Shown: piece by piece, positions 9,030 to 18,103 of the stretch
Numbering within the stretch: position 1 is the first letter of the stretch
Layout: every line of letters begins with the position of its first letter
From: Rhodocyclaceae bacterium
GTDB taxonomy: Bacteria > Pseudomonadota > Gammaproteobacteria > Burkholderiales > Rhodocyclaceae
Assembly (NCBI GenBank): GCA_018261935.1
Contig: JAGTRP010000013.1
Location: 62,001-126,000, forward strand
Direction of reading: 5' to 3'
Length of the DNA: 64,000 nt
Translations under genes and position numbers: made by a program
The notes under the pieces: model-generated
The model's input: the letters and a program-made list of their open reading frames with translations, nothing else
Databases searched by the model: none
What the model was told of the DNA's origin: nothing

Positions 9030-9890
9030 ATGGATGCAGGTCTGGTCATCGTCATCGCGCTGCTGGTCTTCCTCGCCGTCACCCTGGCCAAGGGGGTGCG
9101 CCTGGTCTCCCAGGGGGAGGAATGGATCGTCGAGCGCCTGGGCAAGTACTACCGCACCATCACCCCGGGCCTCAATATCCTCATCCCCTACCTGGACAAC
9201 GTGGCCTACAAGCTCATCACCAAGGACATCATCCTCGACGTCCAGGAGCAGGAAGTCATCACTCGGGACAACGCCGTCATCCTCACCAACGCCATTGCCT
9301 TCGTGAAGGTGACGGACCCGGTGAAGGCGGTCTACGGGGTCACCGACTTCGCCGAGGCGATCCGCAACATGATCATGACGACCCTGCGCTCCATCGTAGG
9401 CGAAATGGAACTGGACGCGGCCCTTTCCTCCCGGGACAAGATCAAGGCCCGGCTGCGGGAGAGCATCGCCGACGAGGCGGTGGATTGGGGCCTCACCGTG
9501 AAGTCGGTGGAAATCCAGGACATCAAGCCTTCCCCGTCCATGCAGAAGGCCATGGAATTGCAGGCTGCCGCCGAGCGGGAAAGGAAGGCGGCGGTGACCA
9601 AGGCCGAAGGGGCAAAGCAGGCCGCCATCCTGGAGGCCGAAGCCCGGCTGGAGTCGGCCAAGCGCGATGCCAACGCCCAGGTCATGCTGGCGGAAGCCTC
9701 GGCCGAGTCCATCCGGCGGGTAACGGCGGCCATCGGCGACCAGCCCGGGCCCATGCTTTTCCTCCTGGGCGAGAAATACATCGCTTCCCTGGAAAAGCTC
9801 GGCCAGGCGCCCAGTTCCAAGCTGGTGGTGATGCCCGCCGACCTCCAGGAGACCCTGCGCGGGCTTATTGGAAGGTTCGGCAAGGGCTGA
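9030..9890 (+). CDS. qmcA: SPFH/Band 7 paraslipin (QmcA-like)
   Basis: The 286-residue protein has one N-terminal membrane anchor (residues 2-22), the stomatin/prohibitin SPFH domain (EEWIVERLGKYYRTITPGLNILIPYLD through VDWGLTVKSVEIQDI) and a long Ala/Glu/Lys coiled-coil (about 170-225) used for oligomerisation. It is paired with the NfeD gene as in many bacteria. It probably forms large membrane-bound rings, with roles in membrane protein quality control. Length and motif order are typical for QmcA/YbbK. Confidence 0.93.
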   Translation: MDAGLVIVIALLVFLAVTLAKGVRLVSQGEEWIVERLGKYYRTITPGLNILIPYLDNVAYKLITKDIILDVQEQEVITRDNAVILTNAIAFVKVTDPVKAVYGVTDFAEAIRNMIMTTLRSIVGEMELDAALSSRDKIKARLRESIADEAVDWGLTVKSVEIQDIKPSPSMQKAMELQAAAERERKAAVTKAEGAKQAAILEAEARLESAKRDANAQVMLAEASAESIRRVTAAIGDQPGPMLFLLGEKYIASLEKLGQAPSSKLVVMPADLQETLRGLIGRFGKG

Positions 9891-9912
9891 TAGCCGCCCC
9901 TGACGCGGCCCA

Positions 9913-10009
9913 CCGGAGGGCGGGGCGTTCCTGGAGCCGGGCGAGGACTGTCCGAGCCCCGTCAGGGGCGAGTTCCGCAGCCCGGCGGAGGGAATGCCCC
10001 GCCCGACGC
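9913..10009. repeat. Palindromic element, copy 1
   Basis: A nested hairpin runs from 9918 to 10004: GGGCGGGGCGTTCC pairs with GGAATGCCCCGCCC, GCCGGGC pairs with GCCCGGC inside it, and GCCCC/GGGGC closes the tip. The core and the flanks (CCGGAG before, GACGC after) recur in copy 2 at 21849-21946. Several differences between the copies occur on both arms and keep pairing. It fills the gap between qmcA and the gcvH-like gene, with no reading frame of its own. Confidence 0.85.
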
Positions 10010-10034
10010 CCCAACCCCCGGCCGCCGTGAGAAA

Positions 10035-10478
10035 ATGGCTGCCATGGCACACAAACCTTTCCGCGGCGCCATTCCCGACGACCGCCTCTATTGCTCGCGC
10101 CACGATATGTGGGTCCAGGAAAAGGATGGCGAAGTCCTGATCGGGGCCACCAGTTTCGGCATCTTCCTGGCCGGCGAAATCATCGCCTTCACCGCCAAGC
10201 CCAACGGTGCCGAAGTGGAGATCCACCGGGGCATGGGAACGGTGGAGTGCCGCAAGACGGTGCTCGCCGTCCACTCCCCGCTTTCCTTCAAGCTCGTGGA
10301 AGGCAACGAGGTGGCGGAGTCGAGGCCCAAGCTCATCAATATCGACCCCTACGGCACCGGCTGGATGGCCCGAGGCCAAGCCATGGCCTGGCTGGCCGAA
10401 CGGGAAAGGCTGCTCGATGCCGCCGCCTATCGGCTGCATGTGTTGTCGGTCGAGCCGGGTGCGCGCTTTGACGACTGA
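10035..10478 (+). CDS. Glycine cleavage H-protein-like (lipoyl carrier-like) protein
   Basis: This 147-residue protein aligns with GcvH: RLYCSRHDMWVQEKDGEVLIGATSFGIFLAGEI corresponds to the N-terminal part, and ECRKTVLAVHSPLSFKLVEGNE to the ESVK lipoylation loop, so the acceptor lysine appears retained, with a cysteine two residues before it. The end motif LINIDPYGTGWM is also typical. No gcvT or gcvP lies nearby, so this is an orphan H-like protein. A second ATG at 10044 is an alternative start. Its stop overlaps the start of a DsrE-like gene, suggesting coupled translation and a shared role, perhaps a lipoyl-linked sulfur relay (inference). Confidence 0.75.
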   Translation: MAAMAHKPFRGAIPDDRLYCSRHDMWVQEKDGEVLIGATSFGIFLAGEIIAFTAKPNGAEVEIHRGMGTVECRKTVLAVHSPLSFKLVEGNEVAESRPKLINIDPYGTGWMARGQAMAWLAERERLLDAAAYRLHVLSVEPGARFDD

Positions 10479-10851
10479 AGTCCGGGGGCTGGCCCTGCTC
10501 CTCTGGTCGGCGACGCCGGAGCGCCCCCAAATCTGCGTGACGCCCTTCATCCACGCCCTGGCCGCCCGGGCCCTGGACGCGGAAGTGGAAATCCATTTCG
10601 CCGGCCCCGCCGTCCGGCTCCTGGTGGCCGGCGTCGCCGACCATCTCTATCCGACTCCGGAGCGGGAAAAATCACTGCTCGCCTTCATGGCGGAAGCCAG
10701 CGCCGCCGGCGCCGCCTTCTTCGCCTGCAGCATGGCCCGGGCCGCCTTCGTGGCCGGGGGCGAGAGCCTCATCCCCCAGGCCAGGGCGGCCGGCGCCACG
10801 ACCTTCGTGGCCCGCAGCCTCGATCCGGCCTGGCGGACGCTGGTCTTTTAG
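10459..10851 (+). CDS. DsrE-like small protein
   Basis: The product is about 130 residues. It has a DsrE/F-type alpha/beta layout: [29 protein letters not shown], then [14 protein letters not shown], then the segment [16 protein letters not shown], whose cysteine sits where sulfur-carrying cysteines occur in this fold, and a closing [10 protein letters not shown]. The start is uncertain: GTG at 10459 or TTG at 10468, both overlapping the upstream gcvH-like gene. The stop overlaps the convergent trmB stop by four bases. Assignment to the DsrE superfamily rests on fold pattern only. Confidence 0.6.
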   Translation: MRALTTEVRGLALLLWSATPERPQICVTPFIHALAARALDAEVEIHFAGPAVRLLVAGVADHLYPTPEREKSLLAFMAEASAAGAAFFACSMARAAFVAGGESLIPQARAAGATTFVARSLDPAWRTLVF

Positions 10852-11552
10852 CGCTTCCGGAAAATCACGTCCCAGACGCCGTGGCCGAGCTTCAGGCCCC
10901 GGTTCTCGAACTTGGTCAGGGGCCGGTAGTCGGGCCGCGGGGCGAAGCCGTCGGCGGTGTTTTCCAGGGTCGGCTCGCCGGAGAGGACTTCCAGCATCTG
11001 CTGGCCGTATTCCTCCCAATCGGTGGCGCAGTGGAAATAGCCGCCGGCCTTCAGGCGGCTGGAGAGGAGCGCCACGAAGGGCGGCTGGATGAGGCGGCGC
11101 TTGTTGTGGCGCTTCTTGTGCCAGGGATCGGGAAAGAAGACGTGGATGCCGGAAAGGCTCCCCTCCGGCAGCATGTCCCGCACCACTTCCACGGCATCGT
11201 GCTGGCAGATGCGCAGGTTGGCGAGGCCCTTTTCGGCGATGAGCTTGCAGAGGGCGCCGACGCCGGGGGTATGCACCTCGACTCCCAGGTAGTCGTTCTG
11301 AGGACAGGACTCGGCGATCTTCGCCGTGGTCTCCCCCATGCCGAAGCCGATTTCGAGGATTTTCGGGGCGCTGCGGCCGAACACCGCTTCCAGGTCGATG
11401 GACTGGGGGGCGTACTCGATGCCCACCTTGGGCATCATGTCGGCGTAGAAGCGCTCCTGGGCCTGGGACATGCGGCCCATGCGGCGGACAAAACTCTTGA
11501 TGTGGCCGTGCTCTTCCCCGGACCGGCCTTCGGTGTAGACGCCTTCGCTCAT
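10848..11552 (-). CDS. trmB: tRNA (guanine-N7)-methyltransferase
   Basis: TrmB methylates G46 in the variable loop of tRNAs. The SAM-binding site is [11 protein letters not shown]; the family signature [16 protein letters not shown] and the closing [16 protein letters not shown] are intact. The product has 234 residues from the ATG at 11552; a longer frame from TTG at 11570 would overlap thiG and is less likely. It is the last gene of the minus-strand run argS to trmB and starts 8 bases after the thiG stop. Confidence 0.95.
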   Translation of the reverse strand: MSEGVYTEGRSGEEHGHIKSFVRRMGRMSQAQERFYADMMPKVGIEYAPQSIDLEAVFGRSAPKILEIGFGMGETTAKIAESCPQNDYLGVEVHTPGVGALCKLIAEKGLANLRICQHDAVEVVRDMLPEGSLSGIHVFFPDPWHKKRHNKRRLIQPPFVALLSSRLKAGGYFHCATDWEEYGQQMLEVLSGEPTLENTADGFAPRPDYRPLTKFENRGLKLGHGVWDVIFRKR

Positions 11553-11559
11553 TTGCCGC

Positions 11560-12342
11560 TCACTTGCCAATAAGCCCGGTGGTCGGGGAGGAAGGATCGG
11601 CGGAATAGAGCTTGCGGGGCATGCGGCCGGCCCGGTAGGCCTCGCGGCCGGCCTCGACGCCCTTCCGCATGGCGCTGGCCATGAGGATCGGGTCCTGGGC
11701 GTGGGCGATGGCGGTATTCATGAGCACGCCGTCGCAGCCCAGTTCCATGGCAATGGTAGCGTCCGAGGCAGTGCCGACGCCGGCGTCCACGATGACCGGC
11801 ACCTTGGCCTGATCGATGATGAGGCGCAGGTTCCAGGGATTGAGGATGCCCATGCCGGAGCCGATCAGCGAAGCGAGCGGCATGACGGCGACGCAGCCGA
11901 TGTCCTCCAGCATCTTCGCCTGGATAGGATCGTCGGAGCAGTAGACCATGACCTGGAAGCCTTCCTTCACCAGGGTCTCGGCGGCTTTCAGGGTTTCCGG
12001 CATGTTGGGGAAAAGGCTCTTGGGGTCCCCCAGCACCTCCAGCTTGCACAGGGCGTGGCCGTCCAGGAGCTCCCGCGCCAGGCGCAGGGTGCGCACCGCG
12101 TCATCGGCGGTGTAGCAGCCGGCGGTGTTGGGCAGGATGGTGAATTTGGACGGGGGCAGGGCGTCCAGCAGGTTGGGCTGGCTGGGGTCCTGGCCGATGT
12201 TGGTGCGGCGGATGGCGACGGTGACGATCTCGGCGCCGGAGGCATCGATGGCGGCGCGGGTCTCGGCGAAGTCCTTGTACTTGCCGGTGCCGACCAGCAG
12301 GCGGGAGGAATAGGCCTTGCCGGCGATGGTGAGTTGGTCCAT
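11560..12342 (-). CDS. thiG: Thiazole synthase
   Basis: ThiG builds the thiazole ring of thiamine from DXP, dehydroglycine and ThiS thiocarboxylate. The 260-residue TIM barrel shows the expected blocks: [58 protein letters not shown] and [29 protein letters not shown]. It lies 17 bases after thiS, the sulfur carrier that it uses. No TPP riboswitch is visible ahead of thiS. A downstream trmB is common in betaproteobacteria. Confidence 0.97.
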   Translation of the reverse strand: MDQLTIAGKAYSSRLLVGTGKYKDFAETRAAIDASGAEIVTVAIRRTNIGQDPSQPNLLDALPPSKFTILPNTAGCYTADDAVRTLRLARELLDGHALCKLEVLGDPKSLFPNMPETLKAAETLVKEGFQVMVYCSDDPIQAKMLEDIGCVAVMPLASLIGSGMGILNPWNLRLIIDQAKVPVIVDAGVGTASDATIAMELGCDGVLMNTAIAHAQDPILMASAMRKGVEAGREAYRAGRMPRKLYSADPSSPTTGLIGK

Positions 12343-12359
12343 GGGGGTCTTTCTCCGGA

Positions 12360-12563
12360 TCAGCCGCCGCCGACGGCGACGACGATTTCCAGCTTGTCGC
12401 CGCTTTCGAGCGGCGTGGTGGCGTGTTGGCTCTTGGGGACGATCTCGCCGTTTCTTTCCACGGCGATGCGCTTGCCGGTCAGGCCCAGCTCGTCGGTGAG
12501 GCCGGCGACGGTCAGCCCGGCGGGAAAACGGCGGGTTTCCCCATTGACGGTGATTTCTAGCAT
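12360..12563 (-). CDS. thiS: Sulfur carrier protein ThiS
   Basis: The 67-residue ubiquitin-like protein ends in VAVGGG; the terminal Gly-Gly is adenylated and thiocarboxylated to donate sulfur to the thiazole. The other family features, [23 protein letters not shown] and L-SGDKLEIV, are all present. It is directly upstream of its partner thiG. The genes that activate it (thiF or moeB) are not in this window. Confidence 0.95.
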   Translation of the reverse strand: MLEITVNGETRRFPAGLTVAGLTDELGLTGKRIAVERNGEIVPKSQHATTPLESGDKLEIVVAVGGG

Positions 12564-12567
12564 CGGA

Positions 12568-13341
12568 CTATTTTAACAAGCCCCGGGGCTTTCTCGGGGC
12601 TCCAACGAAAAGCCGGTCATACAGCCAGTTGGGCATCAGGCGCAGTACCTTCGCGACGAAGCCCATCTGCCAGGGGATGACCGTGTAGCTCGTCCCCCGT
12701 TCGATGGCTCGCGCGAAGCGCCGGGCCGCCTCGTCGGCGGGGAGCAGGAAGGGCATGGGATAGGGATTGACGGCGGTCATGGGCGACTCGATGTAGCCGG
12801 GAGCGATGGTCACCACCTTGATGCCCCGGGGCCGCATTTCCAGGCGCAGGCTTTCCAGGTAGGTAATGGCCGCGGCCTTGGAGGCGGAATAGGCCTCCGC
12901 CCCGGGGAGGCCGCGGATGCCGGCCACCGAGGCGATGCCGACCAGCCGCCCGCCGGGCCCGGCCTTTTCCATGGCCGGAATGAAGGGGGCAAAGGTGGCC
13001 GCCATGCCGAAGACGTTGATGTCCATGATGCGGCGGAAGGCTTCCAGGTCCTCCTCGCATTCGGTGAGGGTGCCGGCCGAGACCCCGGCGCTGGCGACGA
13101 CGATGTCGGGGGCGCCAAAGCGGGCCAGGAAGTCGGTAGCGGCGGCATGGAGGGCCGGGGCATCCGAGACGTCCAGGGGGTAGCAGGCATGCCCGCCGCC
13201 CAGGCGCTCGGCCAGGGCCTCCAGGACCGGCCGCCGGCGGGCCGCCAGCCCGAGGACGGCGCCCCGGCCAGCGTAGTAAACGGCAAGCGCCTCGCCGATG
13301 CCGGACGAGGCGCCTGTGATGAAGACCCGAAGTTGGCTCAA
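12568..13341 (-). CDS. SDR-family NAD(P)-dependent oxidoreductase
   Basis: The 257-residue classical short-chain dehydrogenase has the TGASSGIG cofactor loop at residues 10-17, ASAGVSAGT, the catalytic Ser in GIASVAGI and the YSASK tetrad residues. PGYIESPMTAVNPYPMPFLL follows the active site, and a hydrophobic C-terminus (QMGFVAKVLRLMPNWLYDRLF) may touch the membrane. The substrate is unknown; similar proteins act on lipids or ketones. It is packed between dsbA (5 bases) and thiS (5 bases). Confidence 0.9.
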   Translation of the reverse strand: MSQLRVFITGASSGIGEALAVYYAGRGAVLGLAARRRPVLEALAERLGGGHACYPLDVSDAPALHAAATDFLARFGAPDIVVASAGVSAGTLTECEEDLEAFRRIMDINVFGMAATFAPFIPAMEKAGPGGRLVGIASVAGIRGLPGAEAYSASKAAAITYLESLRLEMRPRGIKVVTIAPGYIESPMTAVNPYPMPFLLPADEAARRFARAIERGTSYTVIPWQMGFVAKVLRLMPNWLYDRLFVGAPRKPRGLLK

Positions 13342-13345
13342 AAGC

Positions 13346-13996
13346 TTATTTCTTGGCCTTCTCTGCCCTGGCCTTGGCGATCAGCTTGTCGGCGATAGCC
13401 AGGGTGTCGTTGAAGTCCTTGCCGGTGACCAGGTACTTGCCATCCACGGCAAGGGCCGGAACCCCCCGGACGCGGTAGAGCTGGGTCATCTGCTCGGCGC
13501 GCTTGACCTTGCTCATGACCCCGAAGGACTTGTAGGCCTCGTCGAATTTCCGGGCATCGACGCCCATGCTCGCCACCCACTCGGCCCGGGTTTTTTCATT
13601 TTCGAGCTTGATGCCGCGCTCATGGATGGCCTTGAACACTTCGCCATCGAGCCTGGCCAGTTGCCCGGTCGACTCCAGGGCGTACGACATGGGCGCCAGC
13701 ATGGCGAAATAGGAATTGAAGCTGACCGGCACCTTCTTGAAGGTCACGTCGGCCGGCAGCTTGGCGGCCCAGGCGCTCACCAGCGGATTGAAGTCGCTGC
13801 AGTGGGGGCAGCCGTAGGAGAAGAACTCGGTGACCTCGATCTTGGCCGGGTTGTCGGTCGGCTGGGCCGGCTCGATCACGGTGTAGTCCTTGCCGGCGGT
13901 CTGGGCACAGGCAGGGAGGCCGATGGCCAGGACGGCGCCCATGGCAAGAAGAGACTTCAGGGTACGGCTGACGAAACTGCGACGTTCAATCTGCAT
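13346..13996 (-). CDS. dsbA: Thiol:disulfide interchange protein DsbA
   Basis: This periplasmic oxidase introduces disulfides into exported proteins. A signal peptide covers about residues 1-32 (arginine-rich n-region, ending PACAQ). The active site CPHC lies in EFFSYGCPHCSDF, the cis-proline loop is GVPALAV, and the helical insertion typical of DsbA lies between them. The 216 residues are normal. It starts 2 bases after the SPOR gene stop, so both belong to the argS-led run. The DsbB partner is not in the window. Confidence 0.93.
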   Translation of the reverse strand: MQIERRSFVSRTLKSLLAMGAVLAIGLPACAQTAGKDYTVIEPAQPTDNPAKIEVTEFFSYGCPHCSDFNPLVSAWAAKLPADVTFKKVPVSFNSYFAMLAPMSYALESTGQLARLDGEVFKAIHERGIKLENEKTRAEWVASMGVDARKFDEAYKSFGVMSKVKRAEQMTQLYRVRGVPALAVDGKYLVTGKDFNDTLAIADKLIAKARAEKAKK

Positions 13997-13998
13997 AA

Positions 13999-14646
13999 CT
14001 ACTCCTTCTTGACTAGTGAGGCGTCGATTCCGGCTTTGGCCAGTTCAGAGCGCACCTTGTTCACTTCTTCGATCCGGTTGTAGGGTCCCAGTCGAACACG
14101 GTAGAAAGTCTTGTCCTGCACCATCACCTGCTGTACCGACGCCTCTACGCCCATTAACGCCAGATTCGCCTTCAGGTTGTCAGCATCGTTCGGCTTGGTG
14201 AAGGAACCGGCCTGCAGGAAGATGGGCTGCTTGCTTTCTTCCTTCTTGGCTTCCTCTTTCTTCGGTTCGTCCTTCTTCGCCTCTTCCTTCTTGGCGTCTT
14301 CCTTCTTCGCCTCCTCTTTCTTGGCCTCGGCGGCCGGCTTGCCGCCGGGCACCGCGTCCGTCTTGCCGGGGAGGATGTCGTAGAACTGGAAGCGCTTCTC
14401 CGGCACCGGGTCCCCCGGCTTGCCGGGCAGGGCCATGGGCTGGGCCGCCGTGCCGCTGGCGGCCGCCATCTCGGCCCTGGGGAGCGGCAGATTCTTGTTG
14501 AAGGGCATCGGCGCCTTGTTCATGTACCAGACGACCCCCGCCGCGATCCCTACCCCCAGCACCAGGCCGATGAACATGCCGATCAGGGTGCCGCCCCGGG
14601 ACTTGGCGGCCGGTGCGGATCTCCTGGGTTTCATATCGCGACTCAT
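13999..14646 (-). CDS. SPOR domain membrane protein
   Basis: The 215-residue protein is built like FtsN: a short basic cytoplasmic tail, one membrane helix at about residues 20-42, a periplasmic linker, and a C-terminal SPOR domain (about 140-213: PIFLQAGSFTKPNDADNLKANL ... FYRVRLGPYNRIEEV) that binds denuded septal peptidoglycan. The linker holds six to seven tandem repeats of the type KKEEA/KKEDA (about residues 108-138), a flexible charged stretch whose DNA is prone to repeat-number change. It sits 9 bases behind argS, a common arrangement in betaproteobacteria. A cell-division role is likely. Confidence 0.9.
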   Translation of the reverse strand: MSRDMKPRRSAPAAKSRGGTLIGMFIGLVLGVGIAAGVVWYMNKAPMPFNKNLPLPRAEMAAASGTAAQPMALPGKPGDPVPEKRFQFYDILPGKTDAVPGGKPAAEAKKEEAKKEDAKKEEAKKDEPKKEEAKKEESKQPIFLQAGSFTKPNDADNLKANLALMGVEASVQQVMVQDKTFYRVRLGPYNRIEEVNKVRSELAKAGIDASLVKKE

Positions 14647-14655
14647 TTGCGCTCC

Positions 14656-16419
14656 TTACATGGACTCAGGACAGCTTACCCCAAGAATGCTCATGCCGGT
14701 CCGGATCACCTGCCGCACTGCCGCGGCCAGGGCGACCCGGGCGCCCTTGAGGGCGGCGTCGTCCACCAGCATGCGCTCGGCGTTGTACCAGCCGTGGAAC
14801 TCGCCGGCCAGATTCTTCAGGTAGAAGGCGATCTGGTGGGGAGCCAGGTCCTTGGCGGCGGCTTCGATCATGTCCGGGAATTCGGCCAGCAGGTTGGCGA
14901 TGGCCAGTTCCCGCTCGGCGGACAGGCAGCCGAGATCGGCCTGGAGCAGATCGGCCTCCTTGCCGCCCCACTGGTTCAGCACCGAGCAGATGCGGGCGTG
15001 GGCGTACTGGATGTAATAGACCGGGTTCTCGTTGGTCTGGCTCTTGGCGAGGTCCAGGTCGAAATCCAGATGCTGGTCCGACTTCCTGAGGGCGTAGAAG
15101 AAGCGGCAGGCGTCGTTGCCCACTTCGCCGCGCAGCTCCCGCAGGGTGACGAATTCGCCGGAGCGGGTGGACATGGAAGCCTTCTGGCCGTTGCGGTAGA
15201 GGACCGCGAACTGGACCAGGGCCACGTGCAGCTTGTCGGCATCCAGGTCGAGGGCCTGGATGGCGCCCTTCACCCGGGGGATGTAGCCGTGGTGGTCGGC
15301 GCCCCAGATGTTGATGACCTTGTCGAAGCCCCGCTCGTACTTGTTGAGGTGGTAGGCGATGTCGGAGGCGAAATAGGTGTAGAGGCCGTTTTCCCGCTGC
15401 ACCACCCGGTCCTTCTCGTCGCCGAAGTCGGTGGACTTGAACCACTTGGCGCCATCCTGGACGTAGAGATGGCCCTGCTTTTCCAGCAGATCGACGCAAC
15501 GGGCCACCAGGCCGGTGTCGTAGAGGGACTTCTCGGAGAACCAGAGGTCGAAATGGACCCCGAATTCCTCCAGGTCGTCGCGGCAGTCGGCCAGCTGCTC
15601 GGAAAGGGCATGCTGGTGCACATAGGCCCAGTCGGGGCCCAGGAGGTCCTTGGCGTTCTGGATCAGGGCGTCGAGGTGCAGCTCCCGCTGGCTCTTGGCC
15701 TCGTCGTCGCTGCGGCCGGCCTCGGGCAGGCCCGGGGTGCCCACCAGCACCGCCTCCGCCGGCCGGACGTACTTGACGCCGTGGGCGTCCATCACCTGGT
15801 TGGCCATGGCGCGGACGTAGTCGCCCTGGTAGCCATTGGGTGGGAAAGGCACGGCGACGCCATTCAGTTCCAGGTAGCGCAGCCAGGTGGAAACCGCCAG
15901 GATGTCCATCTGGCGGCCGGCGTCATTGACGTAGTATTCCCGGGTGACATCCCAGCCGGCGTAGGAAAGGAGGCTGGACAGGCTGGCGCCGTAGGCGGCG
16001 CCGCGGCCGTGGCCGACGTGAAGCGGACCGGTGGGGTTGGCGGAGACGAACTCCACCTGGACCTTCTGCTTCCCGCCCGCGGTGGAACGGCCGAAATTCT
16101 CGCCCGCCTCCAGCACGGCCTTCACCACCGCCGTCTTGGCTGCCGGGTCGAGGGTGAAGTTGATGAAGCCGGCGCCGGCCATCTCGGCCTTGGTCACCAG
16201 GGGAGAGACCGGCAACTCGGCCAGGAGCTGCTGGGCGATGTCCCGAGGATTCTTCTTCAGGGCCCGGGCGAGCTGCATGGCGAGGTTGGTGGCGAAATCG
16301 CCGTGGGAAGCGTCCCGGGGACGCTCGAGCAGGATGGGGGTGTCGGCCGCGGCCGGCGCGACGCTGGCCAGGGCCTGCTGGAGCAGGGCGGTCAGCTGGG
16401 ATTTGACGTCTTGGGCCAT
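14656..16419 (-). CDS. argS: Arginyl-tRNA synthetase
   Basis: This class I synthetase charges tRNA-Arg. It has 587 residues from the ATG at 16419 (family norm about 580). An N-terminal additional domain contacts the D-loop; the HIGH signature appears as HVGH in SANPTGPLHVGHGRGAAYG, as usual for ArgRS, and the KMSKS region is replaced by SMSTRSGEF, also normal for the family. The anticodon-binding C-terminal domain ends GVSCPESM. It leads the minus-strand run argS-SPOR-dsbA-SDR-thiS-thiG-trmB. Confidence 0.97.
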   Translation of the reverse strand: MAQDVKSQLTALLQQALASVAPAAADTPILLERPRDASHGDFATNLAMQLARALKKNPRDIAQQLLAELPVSPLVTKAEMAGAGFINFTLDPAAKTAVVKAVLEAGENFGRSTAGGKQKVQVEFVSANPTGPLHVGHGRGAAYGASLSSLLSYAGWDVTREYYVNDAGRQMDILAVSTWLRYLELNGVAVPFPPNGYQGDYVRAMANQVMDAHGVKYVRPAEAVLVGTPGLPEAGRSDDEAKSQRELHLDALIQNAKDLLGPDWAYVHQHALSEQLADCRDDLEEFGVHFDLWFSEKSLYDTGLVARCVDLLEKQGHLYVQDGAKWFKSTDFGDEKDRVVQRENGLYTYFASDIAYHLNKYERGFDKVINIWGADHHGYIPRVKGAIQALDLDADKLHVALVQFAVLYRNGQKASMSTRSGEFVTLRELRGEVGNDACRFFYALRKSDQHLDFDLDLAKSQTNENPVYYIQYAHARICSVLNQWGGKEADLLQADLGCLSAERELAIANLLAEFPDMIEAAAKDLAPHQIAFYLKNLAGEFHGWYNAERMLVDDAALKGARVALAAAVRQVIRTGMSILGVSCPESM

Positions 16420-16447
16420 TGATTTTTGGCGAAAAAGCAAAAGGCGG

Positions 16448-16453
16448 ATTATA
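16448..16453 (-). promoter_or_regulatory. Probable -10 element for argS
   Basis: A perfect TATAAT on the minus strand lies 29 bases upstream of the argS ATG, giving a leader of about 20 bases. No convincing -35 hexamer is seen at 16-18 bases. Confidence 0.45.
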
Positions 16454-16578
16454 CGGCATGGTCTTCGGCTCCTGACCTCCAGGCACGGAAATCCCGGAGC
16501 ACCCCTCTTATCTTCGCCGCCCTTTGCCAAAAGGGGGATTGTGCGTAGACTTGTCCGTTTTGTTCCGGGCCTCTCGCC

Positions 16579-18099
16579 GTGCGCCTATTCCGCCTCCTGA
16601 AAATCGCTTCCGTCGCCAGCCGTTATGGGCTGGACGAGATGGTGCTGGAACACGAGCCTTCCGGCCGCCTGGTGCAGATCGCCAACGCTCTGCAGTTCTG
16701 GCGCGATCTTTCGGCCCCCCGGGCAGTACGGCTGCGCCTGGCCCTGGAAGCCCTGGGACCCATCTTCGTCAAGTTCGGCCAGGTGCTGTCCACCCGCCGG
16801 GATCTCATGCCGACGGACATCGCTGACGAGCTGGCCCGGCTCCAGGACCAGGTGCCGCCTTTCAGTTCCGAACTGGCTTTAGCCGAGATCGAGAAGGCCT
16901 ACGGCCGGCCGGCGAGCGCGGTCTTCGCCGAATTCGACCCGGTGCCGGTGGCTTCCGCTTCCATCGCCCAGGTCCACCTGGGCCGCCTGCGGGAAGAGGA
17001 CGGCGGCCAAGAGGTGGCGGTCAAGATCCTGCGCCCCGGCATGGAAAAGGTCATCGCCCACGACCTGGCGCTCCTCGACTCCTTTGCCCTCCTGCTGGAA
17101 AACCTCTGGGCCGACGGCAAGCGCCTGAAGCCCCGGGAGGTGGTGGCCGAATTCGCCAAGTACCTGTACGACGAGCTGGACCTCATGCGGGAGGCCGCCA
17201 ACGCCTCCCAGCTGCGGCGCAACTTCGCCGACTCCGACCTCCTCATCGTGCCGGAAGTCTATTGGGACTGGTGCACCTCCACCGTCATGGTCATGGAGCG
17301 CATGTACGGCACCCCCATTTCCCAGCTGGATGCCCTGCGGGCCCAGGGCGTCGATCTCAAGCGGCTGTCCGCGGCCGGGGTCGAGATTTTCTTCACCCAG
17401 GTCTTCCGGGACGGCTTCTTCCATGCCGACATGCACCCGGGCAACATCTTCGTCGCCGCCGACGGGCGCTACATCGCCCTCGACTTCGGCATCGTCGGGA
17501 CCCTCACCGACCTCGACAAGGATTACCTGGCCCAGAATTTCCTGGCCTTCTTCCGCCGCGACTACAAGCGGGCGGCCGAGGCCCACATCGAATCGGGCTG
17601 GGCCCCGGCCGATACCCGGGTGGACGAGTTCGAGGCCGCCATCCGGGCCGTCTGCGAACCCATTTTCGACCGTCCCCTGAAGGAAATCTCCTTCGGCCGG
17701 GTGCTGCTGCGCCTGTTCCAGACCTCCCGCCGCTTCAATGTCGAAATCCAGCCCCAGCTGGTGATGTTGCAGAAGACCCTCCTCAATATCGAAGGACTGG
17801 GCCGCCAGCTCGACCCCGACCTGGACCTCTGGGTCACCGCCAAACCGTTCCTGGAACGCTGGATGGGCGAGCAGGTGGGATGGCGCGGCCTGCTGCGGAC
17901 GCTGAAGCACGAAGCCCCGTACCTGGCCCGCACCATGCCCCAGCTGCCGCGGCTGGTGCACCAGGCGCTGGCCCGCCCGCCGGCCTCGGACCTGGGGCCG
18001 ATCGTCGATCAACTGGTCCGGGAACAAAGGCGCCAGAACCGCTGGCTCATGCTCATGGTCCTCTTGCTGGTCTTCCTGACCGTCCTCCAGCTGAGCTGA
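16579..18099 (+). CDS. ubiB: Ubiquinone biosynthesis protein UbiB (ABC1/ADCK kinase-like)
   Basis: UbiB is an atypical kinase/ATPase needed for ubiquinone production, held at the inner membrane. The 506-residue product starts with GTG. The KxGQ motif is [14 protein letters not shown], the alanine-rich loop is [11 protein letters not shown], the catalytic part contains [12 protein letters not shown] and the metal-binding [10 protein letters not shown]-terminal hydrophobic helix ([16 protein letters not shown]) anchors it. The usual partners ubiE and ubiJ lie about 37 kb away, so the common ubiE-ubiJ-ubiB operon is split here. Confidence 0.96.
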   Translation: MRLFRLLKIASVASRYGLDEMVLEHEPSGRLVQIANALQFWRDLSAPRAVRLRLALEALGPIFVKFGQVLSTRRDLMPTDIADELARLQDQVPPFSSELALAEIEKAYGRPASAVFAEFDPVPVASASIAQVHLGRLREEDGGQEVAVKILRPGMEKVIAHDLALLDSFALLLENLWADGKRLKPREVVAEFAKYLYDELDLMREAANASQLRRNFADSDLLIVPEVYWDWCTSTVMVMERMYGTPISQLDALRAQGVDLKRLSAAGVEIFFTQVFRDGFFHADMHPGNIFVAADGRYIALDFGIVGTLTDLDKDYLAQNFLAFFRRDYKRAAEAHIESGWAPADTRVDEFEAAIRAVCEPIFDRPLKEISFGRVLLRLFQTSRRFNVEIQPQLVMLQKTLLNIEGLGRQLDPDLDLWVTAKPFLERWMGEQVGWRGLLRTLKHEAPYLARTMPQLPRLVHQALARPPASDLGPIVDQLVREQRRQNRWLMLMVLLLVFLTVLQLS

Positions 18100-18103
18100 A
18101 GCC

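Noticed and set aside
14225-14330. Repeat array taken as a CRISPR
   Set aside because: Units are 15-bp contiguous coding repeats without spacers, inside the SPOR gene.
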